DNA of 64,000 nucleotides from Catenibacillus scindens (GCF_014202115.1 NZ_JACHFW010000008.1:90123-154122), one strand, 5' to 3'; shown: positions 1 through 8,698, counted from the first letter of the stretch. Numbers and translations are program-made. Notes: generated from the letters alone by a model not told the origin.

Positions 1-2165
1 CCACTAGGTTCATAGCTGGATTCAAAAGCCACACGTATCTTTCCAACATCCACGCGGGAGGGGATCTTATACTGCATAAAGGAATTGGTCATCATCTTGC
101 CTTTATCACTGTATTTCACATCTTCATACATGGCAAGACCAATCCCCTGGGCGATGCCGCCCTCGGTCTGCACCCGGGCAAGGCTTGTGTTGATCACTGT
201 ACCGCAGTCCACCACGCCTACATAATCCAGGATTTCATATTTTCCTGTCTCCTTATCCAGCTCAATCTCCACAAAACCGGCCATGAGGGGCGGCGGAGAT
301 GTGGGGCTGGAATAAAATCCGGAACCGTTTAAATACGTGCCTGTATAATTTCCCGCGCAGTGAATGGCAATGTCATGAATACTGACGGATTTTCCGCTGG
401 ATACTTCCGTCACATTGGCGCCGTCAAAGAAAAACTTCTTGGGATTAAACTTTTCCAAAGGCACGGTATATTTTTCAGGGTCCAGCATTTTAGCCCCGGC
501 AAAAATAATCTTGTTCTTCAAATCGCAGGCCGCGTTATACACAGCCATACCAGTGACATAGGTTGTGGCTGAAGCGTAGGAACCCGAATCAAAGGGCGAA
601 ATGTCTGTATCCACCTGGGCGACAATAAATTGATCCATATCCGCCAGAAGGGCTTCCGCCGCAATTTGTGTCAGTATAGTGTCACAGCCAGTACCCATGT
701 CCGTGGCTCCAATCTTTAATGTATAAAAGCCGTCGTCATTAAGCTTGATCTCCGCCCCGGCTGTATCCACTTTGGCAATGCCGGAGCCCTGCATGGCTAT
801 AGCCATGCCTACAGCCCGCACCTTGGTGTCGCTGATCTGAGTCCTTGGATACTTTTTATCCCACTGGATCATCTCTCTTCCCCGGTAAATACACCGGTCC
901 AGGGCTGAGCTTGTCATTTTCTCATTATAATAAGCCGGCATGATCTCCCCAAAGCGGACCATGTTCTTTTCCCGAAGGCGGGTGGGGTCCATCCCAAGCT
1001 TTACAGCCAGCTCATTAACCGCCGACTCCAGGGCAAAAAGCCCCTGAGTGGCGCCATAACCTCTGAAGGCTCCGGCGGGCATGGTATTTGTATAGACACC
1101 GGTATATTTAAAGCGGAAAGCTCTGGCCTGGTTATACAGGGGCAAGGATTTATGGCCGCTTAACCCGATGGTCGTTGTCCCATGTTCGCCGTAGGCTCCT
1201 TGGTTGGATAAGGTATCAAGCTCAATGGCCCGTATGGTTCCGTCAAAATCCGCACCGATCTTTACCCGGATACACATTTGGTGACGGCTGTTGGAGGCGG
1301 AAAACGCCTCCTTGCGGGTATAAATGATCTTTGCCGGCAGCCCCGTCTTTAATGTGATGATCGCCGGATAAAACTCTGACACAACCGTCTGTTTCGCACC
1401 GAAACCTCCGCCGATGCGGGGCTTGATAACCCGAATACGGCTCTGTGGAATCTGAAGAGCGCGTGAAAGGATGCGGCGAACGTGAAAGGGAACCTGGGTG
1501 GAAGTCACAACACAGAGACGGCCATTGTGATCCATGTAAGTATAAGTGCGGAAAGTTTCCATCATACACTGTTCCTGGGCCAGATTTTCATATTCATGGT
1601 CCACAATTACATCGCTTCTTGAAAACTCTCCTTCAACATCCCCATGCTCATCCATGCCCTCGACAACAATATTGCGCTTATTATTCTGTCCCTGGAAATC
1701 GTAATTGTTGTGATAATCTTCATAATTATGGACGATAACCGGGTTATCTTTCGCCTTTTTATAATCAAGGACCGGCGTAAGAACTTCATAATCCACCTTG
1801 ATCAGCTTCAGGGCCTGAATAGCCGCCTTCTCGTTGGCGGCGGCGACCAGGGCCACCTCATCCCCAACATAGCGCACATACTCATCAAGAATCAGACGGT
1901 CATAAGAGGACATTTCCGGATAGGTCTGACCGGCATTGGTAAAACGAACCTTCGGAACATCCTTATAGGTAAGGACACAGGCCACTCCCTTTACCATCTT
2001 TGCCTTGGAAACATCAATATTTTTAATGCGGGCATAGGCATAGGGGCTTCTCAGAGCCTTGACAATGAGACACTCCTTCGGCGCAAGATCATCGGTGTAG
2101 AGAGGTTTTCCCGTCACCAATGACATTCCGTCGATTTTTCTCACAGGTCTGCTGACATATCTCAT
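1..2165 (-). CDS. xdhA: Xanthine dehydrogenase-type molybdopterin-binding subunit (partial, 3' end outside window)
   Basis: This is the large catalytic subunit of a molybdenum hydroxylase that oxidises purines or related N-heterocycles. About 721 codons are visible; the frame stays open to the window edge. Translation shows the molybdopterin-contact motifs GGGFGAK and GAFRGYGATQ, and a GSYASATTYVTG segment. The conserved GxGE motif with the catalytic glutamate is expected just beyond base 1, so perhaps the last 80-100 residues are missing. The start (MRYVSRPVRKIDG) overlaps the iron-sulfur subunit stop as ATGA, implying translational coupling. Electrons should pass from molybdenum through the 2Fe-2S subunit to the FAD subunit. 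The exact substrate (xanthine, hypoxanthine, nicotinate or another heterocycle) cannot be read from sequence. The family is certain; xdhA follows the E. coli naming order. Confidence 0.92.
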   Translation of the reverse strand, partial: MRYVSRPVRKIDGMSLVTGKPLYTDDLAPKECLIVKALRSPYAYARIKNIDVSKAKMVKGVACVLTYKDVPKVRFTNAGQTYPEMSSYDRLILDEYVRYVGDEVALVAAANEKAAIQALKLIKVDYEVLTPVLDYKKAKDNPVIVHNYEDYHNNYDFQGQNNKRNIVVEGMDEHGDVEGEFSRSDVIVDHEYENLAQEQCMMETFRTYTYMDHNGRLCVVTSTQVPFHVRRILSRALQIPQSRIRVIKPRIGGGFGAKQTVVSEFYPAIITLKTGLPAKIIYTRKEAFSASNSRHQMCIRVKIGADFDGTIRAIELDTLSNQGAYGEHGTTTIGLSGHKSLPLYNQARAFRFKYTGVYTNTMPAGAFRGYGATQGLFALESAVNELAVKLGMDPTRLREKNMVRFGEIMPAYYNEKMTSSALDRCIYRGREMIQWDKKYPRTQISDTKVRAVGMAIAMQGSGIAKVDTAGAEIKLNDDGFYTLKIGATDMGTGCDTILTQIAAEALLADMDQFIVAQVDTDISPFDSGSYASATTYVTGMAVYNAACDLKNKIIFAGAKMLDPEKYTVPLEKFNPKKFFFDGANVTEVSSGKSVSIHDIAIHCAGNYTGTYLNGSGFYSSPTSPPPLMAGFVEIELDKETGKYEILDYVGVVDCGTVINTSLARVQTEGGIAQGIGLAMYEDVKYSDKGKMMTNSFMQYKIPSRVDVGKIRVAFESSYEPS

Positions 2166-2614
2166 TCTTCCACCCCCATATATTTTTTCACGGCCCGAAG
2201 CTGGCTCATATATCCGGTACAACGGCACAGATTCCCCGCAAGATAGTGGAGGATCTCCTCCTCTGTGGGATCTTTAAGCTCCCGCTTCATTGCAATAATG
2301 TTCATAATCAGTCCCGGACTGCAAAAACCGCACTGATCCGCCCCTTCGTCTACGAGAAGGGAGCCAATGAGGGCAGCCTCCTCCTGGACTCCCTCCAGGG
2401 TGGTCACATTCCGGTTGTTGCACCGCATAGCAGGGACGCTGCAGGAAAGCACCGGTTTGTCATCCAGCCACACGGTACACAAACCGCAGTTGGTTGTATC
2501 GCATCCGCACTTGACACTTTTATATCCGGCGTCCCGCAGTACTTCCATAAGCATATCGTCAGGACCGCAGTGGATTTTCCTTTTTTCACCGTTGATCACA
2601 ATATGTATCAGCAT
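2162..2614 (-). CDS. xdhC: Molybdenum hydroxylase 2Fe-2S subunit
   Basis: Small electron-transfer subunit of 150 residues, the usual length. The N-terminal plant-ferredoxin-like domain carries C38-x4-C43-x2-C46-x11-C58. The C-terminal helical domain carries C95-G-F-C98 and C130-R-C132. These are the eight ligands of the two 2Fe-2S clusters between the molybdenum site and FAD. The start overlaps the FAD-subunit stop by 7 nt and its stop overlaps the large-subunit start by 4 nt, so the three genes are translationally coupled. No unusual residues were seen. Confidence 0.95.
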   Translation of the reverse strand: MLIHIVINGEKRKIHCGPDDMLMEVLRDAGYKSVKCGCDTTNCGLCTVWLDDKPVLSCSVPAMRCNNRNVTTLEGVQEEAALIGSLLVDEGADQCGFCSPGLIMNIIAMKRELKDPTEEEILHYLAGNLCRCTGYMSQLRAVKKYMGVEE

Positions 2615-3432
2615 CCTTCCACCTCCCTGATCGCTCTTTTTAGAAGCACTTTGGCAATTTTCTCACGATACCAGGCAGCAGCCCGCATATTGGAGCCAAA
2701 GCCCACCTCATCCCCCAGGATCTTCCCCGCCTGGGCGGCATTCTCATCCAAGGCTTTAGGATCCTTCTGGTTGCGAAAATCTTCCAGGGCCCTAGTCAGA
2801 TATCCGGCAGTTTCCGGCGCCAGAACAGCCCGTCCGGGCCTGGCACCCACCGCAACTTTGAAGCGTCCGTCTGTTTTTGACAAAGCTAGGTTCACAATGG
2901 GGAAATCCGCCTCAGCGTTGCGAAACATCTGGTAAGAAGCGATCACCGGCGCCTTTTTCACCGACACTTTTACAAGAATATCCTTTGTGTAGGGCATTTT
3001 CATAAACTCTTCCAAAGGCAGGACGCCATCCTTATACATATGGACGCTTGTATCCAGCACCATCAGCGGCGTAAGGAAATCTGAAAAACCAAATCGTGAA
3101 TAAACCGATCCGCCGACAGTCACCACATTGCGAAACTGGATGCCAATAATAGAAGCCACAGCCCGGCTTAAAATCCCGCTGAAATTTTCCTGTAACAGAC
3201 TGCTTGTCTCTACGCTCCGGTAGCTGGTCATGGCGCCCATTTCTATGGCGTCCCCGGTATCATTAATAAAATCCAGGCCCACCTCTGACAGATCCACCGC
3301 CGTATTGATCCGCCGGCTGCCCATACGCAGCCAGGCGCATCCCGCAACGATATAGTTTGTCTTACGGGCGGTTAATATTTCATAGGCTTCCTCAACACTT
3401 TGAGGCATGGCATAATCTTTTGCAGTAAACAT
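2608..3432 (-). CDS. xdhB: Molybdenum hydroxylase FAD-binding subunit
   Basis: FAD subunit of the xanthine-dehydrogenase complex, 274 residues beginning MFTAKDYAMPQSVEEA. The start at 3432 is chosen because AGGAGG lies just upstream; an upstream in-frame start would add a non-homologous arginine-rich leader derived from the repeat at 3451-3516. The N-terminal half matches the PCMH-type FAD domain of the family (VAGCAWLRMG, GAMTSYRSVE, VTVGGSVYSRFG) and the C-terminal part matches the CO-dehydrogenase flavoprotein C-terminal domain. It should accept electrons from the 2Fe-2S subunit and pass them to NAD+ or another acceptor. It is the first of the three structural genes and is separated from the upstream Mrp gene by a 97-nt gap holding the dispersed palindrome. 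Confidence 0.92.
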   Translation of the reverse strand: MFTAKDYAMPQSVEEAYEILTARKTNYIVAGCAWLRMGSRRINTAVDLSEVGLDFINDTGDAIEMGAMTSYRSVETSSLLQENFSGILSRAVASIIGIQFRNVVTVGGSVYSRFGFSDFLTPLMVLDTSVHMYKDGVLPLEEFMKMPYTKDILVKVSVKKAPVIASYQMFRNAEADFPIVNLALSKTDGRFKVAVGARPGRAVLAPETAGYLTRALEDFRNQKDPKALDENAAQAGKILGDEVGFGSNMRAAAWYREKIAKVLLKRAIREVEGC

Positions 3433-3450
3433 CCTGCTCCTCCTTATTTT

Positions 3451-3516
3451 CGCGGGCAGTGAGCCAAGGGGACGCGCTGGTGCGTCCATTTGGCGGTGCT
3501 GCGAGGGGTATTTGAC
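3451..3516. repeat. Dispersed palindromic repeat, family C, copy 1
   Basis: A stretch starting CGCGGGCA, with a GGAC-N10-GTCC hairpin and GAGCCAAG and CATTTGGCG blocks, ending in GGGGTATTTGAC. It closely matches the reverse complement of 19970-20043, with near-identity in the arms and divergence in loop positions. It lies in the gap between the Mrp and FAD-subunit genes. Nothing in it looks coding. Confidence 0.75.
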
Positions 3517-3529
3517 TTGCAGCCTTTAC

Positions 3530-4354
3530 TTAGGCAATAGTTTCAATATAGGCGATCATTTGATCCAGATAGCTGTGGGAGAATTCCTCGATAGCCCCCC
3601 GGTCACACAACTGGGCGACGGCCGGTTCAATAGGCAGGGACGCATAGGAAGGGATATTTAACGTATTTGCCATCTCCTCCCCTTTGCCTTCTCCGTAAAT
3701 ATAAATCTTACGTCCGCAGTCCGGACAGAGGAGATAGCTCATGTTCTGAACAAGACCCACCACAGGAATATTCATCTGTTTTACCATATTGTAGGCTTTC
3801 TTTACGATCATCTCAACAAGTTCCTGGGGACTTGTGACAATAACAATGCCGCTCACCGGCAGGGACTGGAATACTGTCAGAGGTACATCGCCGGTTCCCG
3901 GAGGCATATCTACCAGAAGATAGTCCAGCTCACCCCACACAACTTCATTCCAAAACTGCTTAACAACACCGGCCAGTACCGGGCCTCTCCAGATGACAGG
4001 TGTCTCCTCATCATCCAGCATCATATTAATGGAAATGATTTTGATGCCGCCTGGAGTCACTGCCGGGAGGATACCCTGTTCATTGCCAAGGGCCTGCTCA
4101 TGGATGCCAAACATCTTGGGAATGGACGGGCCGGTAATATCTGCGTCCAGAATACCCACTTTGTAGCCTTTTTTGTTCAGCAAAACAGCCAGCTCGCTGG
4201 TGACAAGGGACTTTCCTACGCCGCCTTTGCCACTGACAACGCCTAAAACATGTTTTACATGGCTGAATTTGTTTTCCTCAACTTTAAAACTTTCCTTACG
4301 TGAACTGCAGTCCGACTGGGAACATGAACTGCAGTTGTTATTACAATCGCTCAT
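3530..4354 (-). CDS. Mrp/NBP35-family P-loop ATPase (Fe-S cluster carrier)
   Basis: 274 residues from MSDCNNNCSSCSQ; the start at 4354 follows AAAAGGAGAG. After a Cys-rich N-terminus come the deviant Walker A motif SGKGGVGKS (about residues 40-48), a Switch I aspartate in LDADITGPSIP, and DMPPGTGD. The family's C-terminal CPDCG pair is present in LLCPDCGRKIY and normally bridges a 4Fe-4S cluster in the dimer. Mrp/ApbC proteins carry and insert Fe-S clusters. Its position directly upstream of a molybdenum hydroxylase with two 2Fe-2S clusters suggests it may serve that enzyme; this is inference, since Mrp also acts generally. The 107-nt upstream gap to the unknown 394-residue gene contains a strong hairpin. 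Confidence 0.9.
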   Translation of the reverse strand: MSDCNNNCSSCSQSDCSSRKESFKVEENKFSHVKHVLGVVSGKGGVGKSLVTSELAVLLNKKGYKVGILDADITGPSIPKMFGIHEQALGNEQGILPAVTPGGIKIISINMMLDDEETPVIWRGPVLAGVVKQFWNEVVWGELDYLLVDMPPGTGDVPLTVFQSLPVSGIVIVTSPQELVEMIVKKAYNMVKQMNIPVVGLVQNMSYLLCPDCGRKIYIYGEGKGEEMANTLNIPSYASLPIEPAVAQLCDRGAIEEFSHSYLDQMIAYIETIA

Positions 4355-4400
4355 TGCTCTCTCTCCTTTTCTTATCTTTGCTTTTCTTACATTTATGATG

Positions 4401-4458
4401 TTGGGGTCAAAAGGTCTTTTGACCCCAATCCCGCGCCAAGATCCGCAAGCGGGTCTTG
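4401..4458. repeat. Hairpin plus dispersed repeat, family F, copy 1
   Basis: Bases 4401-4428 form a perfect inverted repeat: 13-bp arms TTGGGGTCAAAAG and CTTTTGACCCCAA around GT. The following segment to 4458 (CCCGCGCCAAGATCC then CAAGCGGGTC) recurs, inverted and with about seven differences, at 19685-19722. It sits between two minus-strand genes and could act as a terminator for the upstream one, although there is no clean T-tract. Confidence 0.65.
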
Positions 4459-4460
4459 AA

Positions 4461-5645
4461 TTACAGTGCCAGAAAGGACCGCAGAAGAACCAGTACATTC
4501 AGCCCTTTTTCAAAGCGTCCCGCAAAGGTCTCCACAGTTCTGTTTTTAAGATCATGAACAGCCACATACTCGTGGTATTCATATTCTTTCACAAAAACCT
4601 GGTCATAATACGTGGTTACAAGCCAGTCTGTGCCAAACATAGTGGCAAAGGTTCCATATTGGCCGTCATAATCCAAGGAGCGGCCCGGATCGGTCAGACA
4701 GATGACCGGGCAGGATTCTCCGTCTTCCTGATCCAAAGACCAGTAAACCTGCCTCTGGCCAGGGTCATAAATGACTCTTCCCCCCTCAGGCACTTCATAC
4801 CCGGCGAGAAGCTCATATGCCGGCGTCCTTTGGAAATCCAGAGTACACCGGATGATCTCCTCCCACCGGCGGGTCCGGTCCCTGCGGCGGAAGAGAACCT
4901 GATCCTGTCCGGCCTCCACAATGCGGACATAGTCAAAGCCCCCGTCCCCGGCTTTTGCCACAGTTAAGAATCCAGCGTCCAGTCCGGCTTTGACGCGGTC
5001 AATAAAATCCCTGACCGGCACCCACAAAATGGCGCTCTCCCCGTTTTTGTCATCCCGCTCTTCATTTTTATAAAAAGCTTCATAGATGACAGACATATGG
5101 CCGCCAAACGGCCGTACGAAAATATCTTCCGTCAGCGAGTCAAAATGGCTGTCCTTTATGGGATATTTTTTAGCCGTAGCAATCTCATATAAATAACGGA
5201 CGTTCACATAGCGCTTTCCACAATCTTTAAGGCCATATGTTTCAAAAACTTCCGGCCCGCCTTTTACCTCATCGGTGATGATCATATAGTCTTCATTGAG
5301 AGAATAAATATTGATGATCTCTCCCTCTGGATTAATCAGAAAATCTGTAGTGTTCTCCCATGTCCGCTTATCAATCTTGCGCAGGCGCAGCCGGTAATCC
5401 TGCAGCACGTTGACTGCATAAAAAAAATCCGGCATCTGAGAGTATGTTCTGAAGGATTCCCACAGACGGGTATAATCCAAAGAAATCAGTCGCTCCACCT
5501 GCCGGCTTTTTAGATCCATCTTCTCAATGGAACATACATCCTTTATTTCATTTTTCTGATCAATGGCATAGATCATCGTATCGTCGGTAAGCTCCAGCAC
5601 TTCAATTTCTCTGGAAAACGCGTCAAGCAGATCTACACGTTCCAT
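4461..5645 (-). CDS. Uncharacterised 394-residue protein
   Basis: No family was recognised. The protein starts MERVDLLDAFSREIEVLELT, has no signal peptide or membrane segment, and is rich in aromatic and beta-strand-like segments of the form polar, hydrophobic strand, turn, DG or NP. This resembles a beta-propeller-type repeat fold, but no diagnostic motif supports that. Codon use and the AAGGAGAGG-type upstream site agree with a real gene. It precedes Mrp and the molybdenum hydroxylase genes on the same strand, separated by the 4401-4458 hairpin, so co-regulation is possible but unproven. It is likely cytoplasmic. Confidence 0.7.
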   Translation of the reverse strand: MERVDLLDAFSREIEVLELTDDTMIYAIDQKNEIKDVCSIEKMDLKSRQVERLISLDYTRLWESFRTYSQMPDFFYAVNVLQDYRLRLRKIDKRTWENTTDFLINPEGEIINIYSLNEDYMIITDEVKGGPEVFETYGLKDCGKRYVNVRYLYEIATAKKYPIKDSHFDSLTEDIFVRPFGGHMSVIYEAFYKNEERDDKNGESAILWVPVRDFIDRVKAGLDAGFLTVAKAGDGGFDYVRIVEAGQDQVLFRRRDRTRRWEEIIRCTLDFQRTPAYELLAGYEVPEGGRVIYDPGQRQVYWSLDQEDGESCPVICLTDPGRSLDYDGQYGTFATMFGTDWLVTTYYDQVFVKEYEYHEYVAVHDLKNRTVETFAGRFEKGLNVLVLLRSFLAL

Positions 5646-5747
5646 AGTCTAATGCCTCTCCTTAAATTATTTTACGGGGCACTCCCGCAATCTACATCTA
5701 CTATACCATACCCGCACTTAAATTTCAGCAATTTTTATGTATTTTCT

Positions 5748-5777
5748 GTAACAGTTCAGCCGGCAGGGATGGTGGGA
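5748..5777. repeat. Dispersed repeat, family A, copy
   Basis: GTAACAGTTCAGCC followed by GGCAGGGATGG matches the recurring family A core (consensus TAACWGTTCAGYCRTCAGGRATGG) also seen near 14.7, 17.4, 45.4, 48.0, 56.7 and 62.9 kb. It lies in the divergent gap between the 394-residue gene and the amidase. Confidence 0.65.
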
Positions 5778-5842
5778 TGGTTTGCAAGCAGAAACATTTT
5801 TGACACATCTTCTTTTTATAATGAATCACAGAGGTGATACTA

Positions 5843-6511
5843 ATGAAAAACAAATGGATACGTCTTGTCACTGTAATGGCCGCCACTTTGATCATCATGC
5901 TTGCCGGACGGGGGATCAGCCTTATCTTTTCGCCGGAACCCGCAGAAAAAGGTGCCCTTCTAAGGGGGGTTTTGGCCGCCGCCCGGCACAGTCCCACACC
6001 TGTAGCCGGACCGGACTGGGTCGTCAAAGATTATCTCATACCAAATCCCTACTCCCGCCCTCAGACCCCTCTGTCACAGGTCAATGGCATTGTTGTCCAC
6101 TATGTTGGCAATCCGGGGACTACGGCCGAGGGCAACAAAAGTTATTTTGAACAGCTTGCCCAGACCGGCGAAACATACGCCAGCAGCCATTTTATCATCG
6201 GCCTCGACGGGGAAATCATTCAATGTATTCCTTTAAATGAAATTTCATACTGTTCAAACGAGCGCAACGATGATACGATCGCCATCGAGTGCTGCCACCC
6301 GGACGAGGGCGGACAATTTACTGAAGCTACATATAATTCCCTTCTCAGACTGACAAGCTGGCTGTGTCAGTCTTTTAGCCTGGACCCGTCTTCCGATGTG
6401 ATCCGCCACTATGACGTCACAGGAAAAGAGTGCCCTCTGTATTATGTAAAGAATCCCCAGGCATGGCAGCAGTTTTTGTCCGATCTGTCAGCATTTGACC
6501 CGGAAACATAA
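5843..6511 (+). CDS. N-acetylmuramoyl-L-alanine amidase (Ami_2 family), membrane-anchored
   Basis: 222 residues. It cleaves the lactoyl amide between MurNAc and the stem peptide of peptidoglycan. Residues about 5-27 form an uncleaved-looking hydrophobic segment, placing the enzyme outside the membrane. Zinc ligands typical of the T7-lysozyme-like fold are visible: His in IVVHYVGN, His in VIRHYDVTGK and Cys in KECPLYY, with the supporting SSHFIIG strand. The start at 5843 has AGAGGTG 6 nt upstream; a GTG at 5834 would overlap that site. It lies 56 nt upstream of a LysM-GH18 gene on the same strand, so the two probably form a wall-hydrolase pair. No C-terminal wall-binding domain is present. 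Confidence 0.9.
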   Translation: MKNKWIRLVTVMAATLIIMLAGRGISLIFSPEPAEKGALLRGVLAAARHSPTPVAGPDWVVKDYLIPNPYSRPQTPLSQVNGIVVHYVGNPGTTAEGNKSYFEQLAQTGETYASSHFIIGLDGEIIQCIPLNEISYCSNERNDDTIAIECCHPDEGGQFTEATYNSLLRLTSWLCQSFSLDPSSDVIRHYDVTGKECPLYYVKNPQAWQQFLSDLSAFDPET

Positions 6512-6567
6512 ACAAAGGGCAAAAAGCATATATTATATAAAATAATCCTGCCATTTTGGAGTATGAC

Positions 6568-7869
6568 ATGACGATCCATATTGTTCGCCAGGGGGATGAC
6601 CTTGAGAGCATTGCCCGGACACACCGCATCCCCCTCTGGCTTCTTTTAATGCTCAACGGCCTTTCCGGCGATGAAACGCTGGTTCCAGGCCAGTCCCTTC
6701 TTATTCTGTATCCCCAAATCATCCACCACGTACGGGCCGGCGATACTCTCTACAAAATTGCCAGGCAGCACCATATTTCCCTTCGCACCCTTTATCAAAA
6801 TAATCCTGGCCTTATCTTAAAGCCTTATATTTATCCGGGAGATCCTGTGGTGATCGCCTACAAAGACGCCCCCACAGACACTATCACTGTAAATGGCTAC
6901 GCCTACCCTTTTATCCCTATTCCTCTGTTTACAGAAACACTTCCCTATCTCACCGGTTTTAATTCGTTTACTTACGAGCTTACCAATGACGGCCGTCTGG
7001 CCTTGCCGCCGGCAGATGAGATGCTCATTGATATGGCCTCTTTGGCCGGGGTGTTATCCTATATGGTCATCTCTAATCTTCGGGAACCAGACGGTTTTGA
7101 TCCCCAGATTGCCCATGATATTCTCTCCCACCCCCGCCTGTGGCCTGGCCTTGCCGGTGAAATCCTGAGTGAAGTCCAGAAAAAGGGCTATGCCGGGGTA
7201 GACGTGGACTTTGAATATGTTATGCCCAAGGATCGGAAAGCATTTCCTGAATTTCTCGCATTTCTGAGAAGCTACCTGGCACCCTTGAAAAAATCTCTTT
7301 CTGTGGCTCTGGCAGCAAAAAACAGGGCCGATGCCTTGGAAAGTACCGTAGCCGGCCTTGATTATCAATCCATCGCCCAGTCTGTGGACTATGTGCTTTT
7401 AATGACTTATGAGTGGGGCTACGCCAGGGGCGAGCCGAGAGCCGTGGCTCCCCTGGATGAGGTGGAAAAAGTCCTTGATTTTGCCGTCACCCAAATACCC
7501 TCGCCAAAAATCCTCCTTGGCATTCCCAATTACGGCTATGACTGGCCTCTGCCCTATATTCCTGGAACAACCAGGGCAACTTCCATCAGCAATGTGGAGG
7601 CCGTAAACCTTGCCAGAACCTACCACTCAACTATCAAATTTGACGAGACTGCCCAGGCGCCGTGGCTGACCTACACATCACAGGGCACAGACCACATCGT
7701 CTGGTTTGAGGATGTTCGCAGTATCCGTGCAAAACTTTCCCTCATACACCGTTACCGCTTAAAAGGAGCCTGCTACTGGAATCTTATGCGTCCTTTTCCT
7801 CCCAACTGGCCCCTCGTCAGTGCTTTGTATAAGATCCGTCCCGACAATAGCAGTTCTCAAGGTCTGTAA
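6568..7869 (+). CDS. LysM-GH18 cortex/peptidoglycan hydrolase (SleL/YaaH-like)
   Basis: 433 residues: two N-terminal LysM repeats (about 2-47 and 50-96; HIVRQGDDLESIA and HHVRAGDTLYKIA) bind glycan, followed by a GH18 catalytic barrel. The signature D-V-D-F-E is at about residues 212-216, with E216 the catalytic acid, and the downstream LMTYEWGYA strand is typical. This layout matches SleL/YaaH N-acetylglucosaminidases that act on spore cortex. No signal peptide is visible, as is usual for spore-coat-targeted members. The start at 6568 follows TTTGGAG; an upstream TTG in frame would include that site. The 3' end overlaps the convergent CFI-box gene by 53 nt. Confidence 0.9.
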   Translation: MTIHIVRQGDDLESIARTHRIPLWLLLMLNGLSGDETLVPGQSLLILYPQIIHHVRAGDTLYKIARQHHISLRTLYQNNPGLILKPYIYPGDPVVIAYKDAPTDTITVNGYAYPFIPIPLFTETLPYLTGFNSFTYELTNDGRLALPPADEMLIDMASLAGVLSYMVISNLREPDGFDPQIAHDILSHPRLWPGLAGEILSEVQKKGYAGVDVDFEYVMPKDRKAFPEFLAFLRSYLAPLKKSLSVALAAKNRADALESTVAGLDYQSIAQSVDYVLLMTYEWGYARGEPRAVAPLDEVEKVLDFAVTQIPSPKILLGIPNYGYDWPLPYIPGTTRATSISNVEAVNLARTYHSTIKFDETAQAPWLTYTSQGTDHIVWFEDVRSIRAKLSLIHRYRLKGACYWNLMRPFPPNWPLVSALYKIRPDNSSSQGL

Positions 7870-8602
7870 CCATAGACATATATTTATTTTTACAGTCTTC
7901 ATACCGCCCTTCCCTGATCATGGAAATACAAGGGCGGATATACTTCTGATAAATCCCTTCGTAAATCCTGCCCCGGTCCGGACGGCTGTCGATGGCTCTG
8001 ACCACCTCCGGCGCCCGAAGATAATATTCATCCACCAGGGCCGGACCGTTTTCAACGAGCATCAGCCAGTGATCCCTGTACTCCCTCAGACAGTTCAGTT
8101 CCTGGCAGTCATCGCCTTTTCCAAGGCTTTCACACACAGCCGTAGTAATATAGCAGAAACGCCGCTTTTTAAACCCGTTGGAAATCTGTTCATAGCTCCC
8201 TCTGTTAATGGGATGCTGGGGATACTGCTGACGCCACGCTTTCACAAGACAATCTGCCAGGGCATCGGTATACTGAGTCTTAAACTGGCTCACCGCAGGA
8301 ACCACAAAGAGGGCCATGTACAGATTATCATCATAAAGGCGGACTTTTCTCTGCCGGGCCGGCGTCCGGGCAAGCCGTTCTTCTTCACAGGCAATAAATG
8401 CCCTGCTCACCTGATCCTGCACGTCTTCCAGAGCATCTTTCTCCAAAGTCCCGCAAAAATTCACATATTCCTGCATCAGATCTTTATACTGATCAAATAA
8501 CTTTTGAAAGGCATCATCATATGTTTTTTTGCCAAACATTTTTGAACCGTCCACTTCATGTTCCATCATCCGGGCAAGATCCCTGGTTTTTGTAAATTCC
8601 AT
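7817..8602 (-). CDS. CFI-box-CTERM-type domain protein of unknown function
   Basis: 261 residues from MEFTKTRDLARMME; this start has AAGGAGG about 7 nt upstream, better than the ATG at 8623. The first ~150 residues are helical and unrecognised. From about residue 155 the CYITTAVC motif, then LREYRDHW, then NGPALVDEYYLRAPEVVRAI, follow the arrangement of the C-terminal CFI-box (CFIATA-type) domain, whose function is not established. There are several cysteines but no signal peptide. The stop lies inside the 3' end of the GH18 gene on the other strand. A hairpin (8631-8664) precedes the gene. Confidence 0.75.
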   Translation of the reverse strand: MEFTKTRDLARMMEHEVDGSKMFGKKTYDDAFQKLFDQYKDLMQEYVNFCGTLEKDALEDVQDQVSRAFIACEEERLARTPARQRKVRLYDDNLYMALFVVPAVSQFKTQYTDALADCLVKAWRQQYPQHPINRGSYEQISNGFKKRRFCYITTAVCESLGKGDDCQELNCLREYRDHWLMLVENGPALVDEYYLRAPEVVRAIDSRPDRGRIYEGIYQKYIRPCISMIREGRYEDCKNKYMSMVTDLENCYCRDGSYTKH

Positions 8603-8630
8603 TATTACTGCCTCCTTACTCATACGTCAA

Positions 8631-8664
8631 AGAGAGCCGCCGCCATCGCTGGCGGCAGCTCTCT
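8631..8664 (-). promoter_or_regulatory. Hairpin upstream of the CFI-box gene
   Basis: AGAGAGCCGCCGCCA and CTGGCGGCAGCTCTCT form a ~15-bp stem with a 3-nt loop; the single non-Watson-Crick position is a U-G pair only in the minus-strand transcript. It lies in the untranslated leader, or acts as a terminator of upstream transcription. No T-tract follows. Confidence 0.45.
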
Positions 8665-8698
8665 GCCAGTTGCCTCCACAGCTCAACTGATTCTTTAA

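Noticed and set aside
1607..2123. Open frames on both strands within the hydroxylase large subunit
   Set aside because: They are shadows of the large-subunit frame, which is open throughout with family motifs.
4354..4498. N-terminal extension of the Mrp protein
   Set aside because: The extra 48 residues translate the 4401-4458 hairpin, and the ribosome site is at 4354.
5782..6150. Alternative frame over the amidase gene
   Set aside because: Out of frame with the conserved zinc-ligand motifs.
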